Made by a program: the position numbers and the translations under genes
The notes under the pieces: generated by a model
Databases searched by the model: none
What the model was told of the DNA's origin: nothing
The model's input: the letters and a program-made list of their open reading frames with translations, nothing else
Origin: Hymenolepis diminuta
Lineage: Eukaryota; Platyhelminthes; Cestoda; Cyclophyllidea; Hymenolepididae
DNA: 64,000 bases
Direction of reading: 5' to 3'
Assembly (NCBI GenBank): GCA_900708905.1
Contig: CAADRB010000020.1
Span: forward strand, 1,874,644 to 1,938,643
Part shown: in pieces, positions 59,077 to 64,000 of the stretch
Position numbering within the stretch: position 1 is the stretch's first letter
Layout: each line of letters starts with the position of its first letter

Positions 59077-60634
59077 AGTAGATGTCTATCAACACATGGC
59101 GATTAGAAATGACTGACAGGCGATAAGATCTCCACTACAGTGTCTACAGGCGGTCCCACTGTGTGTTTATGTGTTTGCACATAGATACCTAAACAGGTGT
59201 CAATCATCACGCCGAGAACGAGACATGACTGACGTCTAACGATGAAATGTTTTGTATATAATTTACTAATTAATGAATTAAGAGTGGCCTGTCTGCCGCC
59301 TCCGAACTGATCTGACGACATTGGTGACTTGATTTATTTTATCTATTCAATGGATGGGGTTCTGATATTTCCCCAACTTTGTTACATGGCGGTGCAGTAG
59401 CAGACGAATTCACCGGTGTCATCCACATATCGGCTGGCGACGCAGATGGCAGCTCATTTTCTCGATTCAGCACAAGAACCCGACATCATTTCGCTTCATA
59501 CAGTGGAAACGTGGTGGCAGACGGACGATTTCGACGCAGACGACGGGGTTCTCCGATGATGTGACTCTTCGTACAGTGATTACACCATATCTTGCGGTAT
59601 CATTTTCTTGACAAGCGAAAGGGTCAAGTAGCATAATCGAAACTTTGACTTGGAAGTTGAAGTTCTCCGACATTTGTCTAGTCACTCATGATCTGTAGCA
59701 GGCAGTACGTCTAAAGCTTTATGAGATGCAACTCCGAAAAATAAAAAAACTCGATGTCAAGAGTCGTCGTCGTTCTAACTGAGAGAACCCGAAAATATCG
59801 ATCATCTATCGACCGAGGGGACACACTTCCCATCCGACAATTATCCGACGAATGCCAGAGGCTGTCACTCCCAAGGTGCCGATTTTGTGGAGAATGTCGT
59901 TATCATCGAGACTGGCTTATCGAAGACGTCGCTGTCAGAACTGCAACGAAAATGATCACAAAGAAGGCTTCTGCTGAGAGTCATCTACGAGCAGTTCAAC
60001 GAGGCAGAACCCCAACCATAAGAGAGCGTTAATCCAGACCAGGAGAGTTTGATCTGTAAATTGTGAAAGACATCATTCTTAAAATAGTCTTGATGATAAT
60101 CTATATCTTACGGCTCTCTAACATCCGAACAACTGGTGATCCCCCGATGTAATACAACGGAGCGAAAAAACGATCCAGATATTACCCCCATGTATTACTA
60201 GAACTCGATGACATTTCTCTCATCTCCTTGTCGATGTGGGGACAAAGACGGACTGGTGATCAAATCTACGAATGGGCGTGCTAAATATGAGAAAATATTA
60301 TTTTCTCTAAATAACTCTCATGTTTTTCAATTTAAGAGACCTTAAGATGCTTTGATAGATGATTCTAACTTTATTACAGCACTTATGTTATAATTAAATT
60401 ATTTGACTTTCAATTTGAATATCACGATTTTAAAGTTTTCCACTTCAAACGTCAGTTTAGTTTATCGTTTTATTCGTAAAATGGTCATCGATATTATGTG
60501 AACCCAGCTTTATAATATATTGACTCAACTCCGTGCTGTTTTAATATTCAGATGACAATTTTTTATTGACTGCTCATCGATGTAAAAGAGCACAAAATCG
60601 GTCAATTTCTTCATCTGTTTATTCGCTCAGTTCT

Positions 60635-60800
60635 GGTGTTTGAACCCCTCTCCTTAAATTATTAATCCCTCATCTTATTGATCTCCCTTCCTCCCTCATT
60701 CCCCTACTATTAATCAACTCACTTCTTGGTCATCTGATTTTGGGAAAGGCCGTTATGTTCTGTTAGCCTTTAAGAAGACTATTATTTTTAGGAATGGGGT
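60635..60800 (-). repeat. Dispersed purine-rich repeat, family B, inverted copy
   Basis: The reverse complement reads TAGTCTTCTTAAAGGCTAAC, AGAACATAACGGCCTTTCCC and GGGGAATGAGGGAGGAAGGG, in the same order as the copy at 46.4 kb. Confidence 0.65.
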
Positions 60801-62598
60801 ACCATTAAAACAAACTTGGTCGAGCTCTTAAAATAGCTTTGCAGTTGTAGTTTAGTGCAACTTTCCGTTCACGCACACCATCCGCATGAAATTTTTACTA
60901 TTAAACTTCTCATTAAATAACCTTGTTTTGTATTATCTTACCAGATTTTGCAAAATACCTTGAACAGCAACAATAATGTTTTTATGGAAAAGCAGCATAT
61001 TTAATTTGATATAATACCGTAAATATTTTAGTTTATTTCGTAAATTATTCCAAGAAAAGATATTTCATTATTGTTGCAAAACAAAATACAGCTTATTATA
61101 TTTCAATTTAATCGGAAATCATATTTTGAAGAAAGGCTCGTAAAAAGTAGAGCACGTCGTGCAAAATCTACCTTATTGTGGTAGAATGTAATTTACCGGA
61201 TAGCAATCAGTTTTAGAAGAAAAACTATTAGTCACCAGGTTTGTAGGAATAAGAGCTATAGAGGTCAAAAAGAAATCAGAATTTTCAGTAAATATAGCGT
61301 TTTAACAATGAATAACAAAGAGCCGAAAATGCATTTGATAGCTGGGTATCAGAAATAACGATTCTTGACACTGCTTCTCCAGATAGGTATGGTCGTAAGA
61401 GCAAGTTGCGGGAACCTGACTTTAGGGGATGTTAGGAAGGGCCATGAAATAAGAATTGGACTTGTAAAAGTTGATTGTTGGGTAGTAGGAACAGAGAATA
61501 GAATTCTTAAGGTTATTGCGTTAGCGAAGATAGTTTAAATGGCTTAAGAATACAAAGGGAATATGACTATCAAAAAGTTAAAATCTACCGCATTTTGGCA
61601 TATCGCTATGTAGGGAACGTTAGACGAACTTTAAAAGCTTTCTAGAGCTAATCCTAGTTGCTGACAGGCTGTTTGTACACATAAAAAAATAAATTTGTTT
61701 ATCTTCAATCACGACCAACTCCATATAGTTAGAAAAGCAAAATTATTCGTAGCAGAGACCATTTCACCTTTCAGTACTGAATTCTATATGTGCTATTCTG
61801 CCATTCATTCATAGTTAAAGAAAATTCCATTGTTTGTTTATTTATTTTAACTCTGATTTCTTAAAACGATATGATTAGTACAATAGAGTGATAATTTAAA
61901 AGTAATAGAGAAGAAAATCTGAGGTCTTGATGGGAAACTTTCAATTAGAAGGTCATAAGTGATTGTATTTAATTCTCCCTTTTTGAGAAAGCCTTTTTTA
62001 AACAGCAGGTTGCTTATCTGCAGTTTCGGCACGAATAATCAGTAATAATTTTCGACTCAATTATGGTCAGGTCTATTATTTAGAAAAGCATCATGGCTCA
62101 TTTTAAACATCTGCCCCTTACCAATCAAAAGAGAGAGATATACCGATATGGTATAACATAAATAAGTCCTGAACAGCGTTAATATAAACAGTTAACCCTA
62201 AATCTAATGTTAGAAATGCAGAACATTGGGCCAAGACAAAAAGAGTTAAATCTGTTATGCAAAAGTGAAAAAATAAGGGAGATTCCAGAATAATGAGGAA
62301 GTGAGGCTCTCTACCTCTATTCGATCCCATCCGTTCACACTTTTTTGGCCAAATCTACTGTCCCCATGTTCTGATGTTGCTCCACGAGTAAAAATTGGAA
62401 TTCTATTTTTAATTTCCCTTACTTAGTAATATTTTTCAGAGGAGAGTAAAACACTTTTTGGAGAAATAATAATAGCTTATATACAACATTTTTCCTATAG
62501 TACATTTTTAAAATTCATATCTTGTTTTTATAAACAAAGTAAATATTAATTCAGAACAAAATAATACAAAATAATTTAATATATACAGTGTTGGAATT

Positions 62599-62736
62599 TC
62601 AAATTCCCGCCTCTTTTTCAAACGGGCGAATCATGTGGTTGACGGTTGACGCCCCAGTTTCGTTGCTTCCTGGAAGAAACACAATCGCTACCACACCGCA
62701 TAACGCCGTTGTCGTCACAGCGCGCCTAGTTACCAT
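62599..62736 (-). CDS. Candidate 45-aa microprotein, unrecognised
   Basis: A short CpG-rich frame starting MVTRRAVTTTALCGVVAIVF and ending RPFEKEAGI, then TGA. It has one likely membrane segment near residues 7-24 after two arginines. I do not recognise a family; small mitochondrial inner-membrane proteins look like this, but that is only inference. An inverted CCAAT (62770-62774 on the plus strand) lies about 35 nt upstream of the ATG on the gene's sense strand. ATTAAA occurs shortly after the stop. The frame is open further upstream (to 62883), so a longer product of about 94 aa is possible. It could equally be a chance frame in a promoter-like GC-rich patch. Confidence 0.3.
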   Translation of the reverse strand: MVTRRAVTTTALCGVVAIVFLPGSNETGASTVNHMIRPFEKEAGI

Positions 62737-62739
62737 GCC

Positions 62740-62890
62740 CTGCAACGTCACCTGACCTTGTAAGGACGGCCAATCACGGCTTGGGTAGGATAGGATTTTG
62801 GTGCCATCGATTGGCAACTCGTGTCGCGTAGATGTGGAGAAATTACCACCCCAATTCTTACCGCCCTGAAAGCTAGTTTTCACGTTTTTG
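62740..62890 (-). promoter_or_regulatory. CpG/CCAAT-containing promoter-like patch
   Basis: GC-rich island in AT-rich surroundings. GGCCAATCACGG contains CCAAT (62770-62774), and AACGTCACCTGACC lies between it and the ATG of the microprotein candidate. It resembles the patches upstream of the genes at 6.5 and 21.5 kb. The direction of transcription is not established. Confidence 0.35.
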
Positions 62891-63952
62891 GGATATAATC
62901 CAATGGGCTTTTGTTACCTATTGACTTATTATTAGCCACTTCAGGGCAAAATTGCATTTTTTGATTGTGAAAGGGGGCAATAAGGCAGTCAAGTGTGGGT
63001 TTATGAAAAGGGGTCAATTAGAATTTTAATTTTTGCCCCGGACTTCTATCGGACCTTAAAAAATTCGATCTCTGGCCTTTGATTGTACGACTTTTACGTC
63101 CCGGGTATAGTCCACTATTTAAACGTCCGAATTTCAGTCTTTATCCCCCGTTTCCTTGCTTATTTTCTAGTTTAGATGGTTGGTCAACCAAATTAGATAT
63201 AGCCAATATACAGGCATAGTGATAAGAAATACCTCAACTTCAACATATCAGAGCTCACTAGAGTTTCCTAACTCTTTATAATCTTATATAAATATATATG
63301 CGAGAACTTTAGATTACATCGGGTAAATCGGGTAATTTTGGTGAAGAATTCTAATTAAATCAGCGGTGGCTTTCCCACATGGTTCAAAATATTTAGTTGA
63401 TAAGATTTGTCTTGTAAGTGACTAGCCAATAGCATGTAAATTTGTACTATCTGCGAAAATCTTCCCTCAGTTTTCCTATAATTAGCTTGTAAATAAAATA
63501 TTTGAACAATAGTTTTTTATCTGTTTAGATGTGATAAAATTGTTACAAAATTAAAACACTAATTAATCATTAAAAGTACCTTTGGGTTTCATTTCCGCCG
63601 ATTTCTTAACGAAGAAAATAAACAGTAGATGGACAAAAACCTTTGAAGGAGCCACCAGAAAATACGTTAAGTATCCCATTTTATTCAGGATATTGTGATA
63701 TTATAAAAAAATATTCGTCAAGTGAATGCGAATAAATTCAAATTAATCTACGTATGAGGTTGAAGGATATTGATCCATCACTCTAATTTGATTTCAACTA
63801 TAATTCATTCTTTATGAAATTTTCTTCATTCATTCTCCAACGGACCCATTTCTCGATAGATCGCTACTGTGAATCACTTCGATTTTTCTGTTTTCAAATC
63901 GACATCTGTAGCTCCTCTATGTTCTAAATACTTAATCAAGTTAATTTCAGAT

Positions 63953-64000
63953 GGCACCAACATCGGATACTCGACATTGTCAACTACTGAGTCAGCTAAA
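63953..64000 (+). CDS. Possible exon running off the right edge (partial)
   Basis: A good acceptor (GTTAATTTCAG) is followed by 48 bases open in two of the three frames to the end of the window. One frame begins with ATG (MAPTSDTRHCQLLSQL). It is too short to identify. Confidence 0.25.

Larger units (their letters stand above)
58002..62598. other. Intergenic region, no gene recognised
   Basis: Contains a paired hairpin near 59.05 kb, an inverted copy of repeat family B near 60.7 kb and a GC-richer patch at about 59.33-60.25 kb. That patch holds several open frames (up to 92 codons), none with splice structure or resemblance I can defend. Confidence 0.5.

Noticed and set aside
1..64000. CRISPR arrays, bacterial operons, prophage or rRNA genes
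   Set aside because: No direct-repeat/spacer array, no clustered intronless genes and no rRNA-like conserved segments were seen; the DNA is eukaryotic nuclear.

Overview
The window looks like AT-rich nuclear DNA of an animal, most likely a flatworm and plausibly a tapeworm. The genes are sparse and intron-rich with standard GT-AG splice sites. Many introns are only 32-41 nt long, and seven in three unrelated genes are exactly 37 nt. Non-coding DNA carries dispersed tRNA-like SINE fragments. There are no operons, ribosome binding sites, CRISPR arrays or phage genes. The species call is an inference from gene structure; no marker gene proves it.

Layout from left to right. At 5.4-6.5 kb, minus strand, is the first coding exon of an SV2/SVOP-type major-facilitator transporter, whose remaining exons appear to lie beyond the left edge. 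At 9.1-14.9 kb, plus strand, is a complete nine-exon XPF/ERCC4 structure-specific endonuclease gene (956 aa predicted) with an intact GD...ERK nuclease motif. At 21.2 kb, minus, is a small two-helix membrane protein. Around 23.7-24.2 kb, plus, is a costars-like candidate whose upstream part is unresolved. At 26.5-27.4 kb, minus, is a complete three-exon ribosomal protein L18a (eL20) gene (176 aa). From 29.3 to 53.0 kb, plus, is one very long gene. I assembled it as 22 exons in continuous phase, 1,488 aa of mostly helical HEAT-like sequence, resembling the N-terminal part of huntingtin but without a polyglutamine tract. At 53.5-54.6 kb, plus, is a small gene of unknown function built from tiny phase-compatible exons. 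At 56.7-58.0 kb, minus, is a complete seven-exon RPF2 ribosome-assembly gene with a Brix domain. At 62.6 kb, minus, is a possible 45-aa microprotein. The right edge may hold the start of another exon.

The genes do not form a pathway. They are independent eukaryotic units: DNA repair (XPF), ribosome structure and assembly (L18a, RPF2), membrane transport (SVOP-like) and a scaffold-type repeat protein (huntingtin-like). The rest is introns and intergenic DNA with two dispersed repeat families, simple repeats and a paired hairpin. Exon boundaries were assigned by eye from splice consensus, phase continuity and remembered similarity to animal orthologues. No alignment or database search was run.
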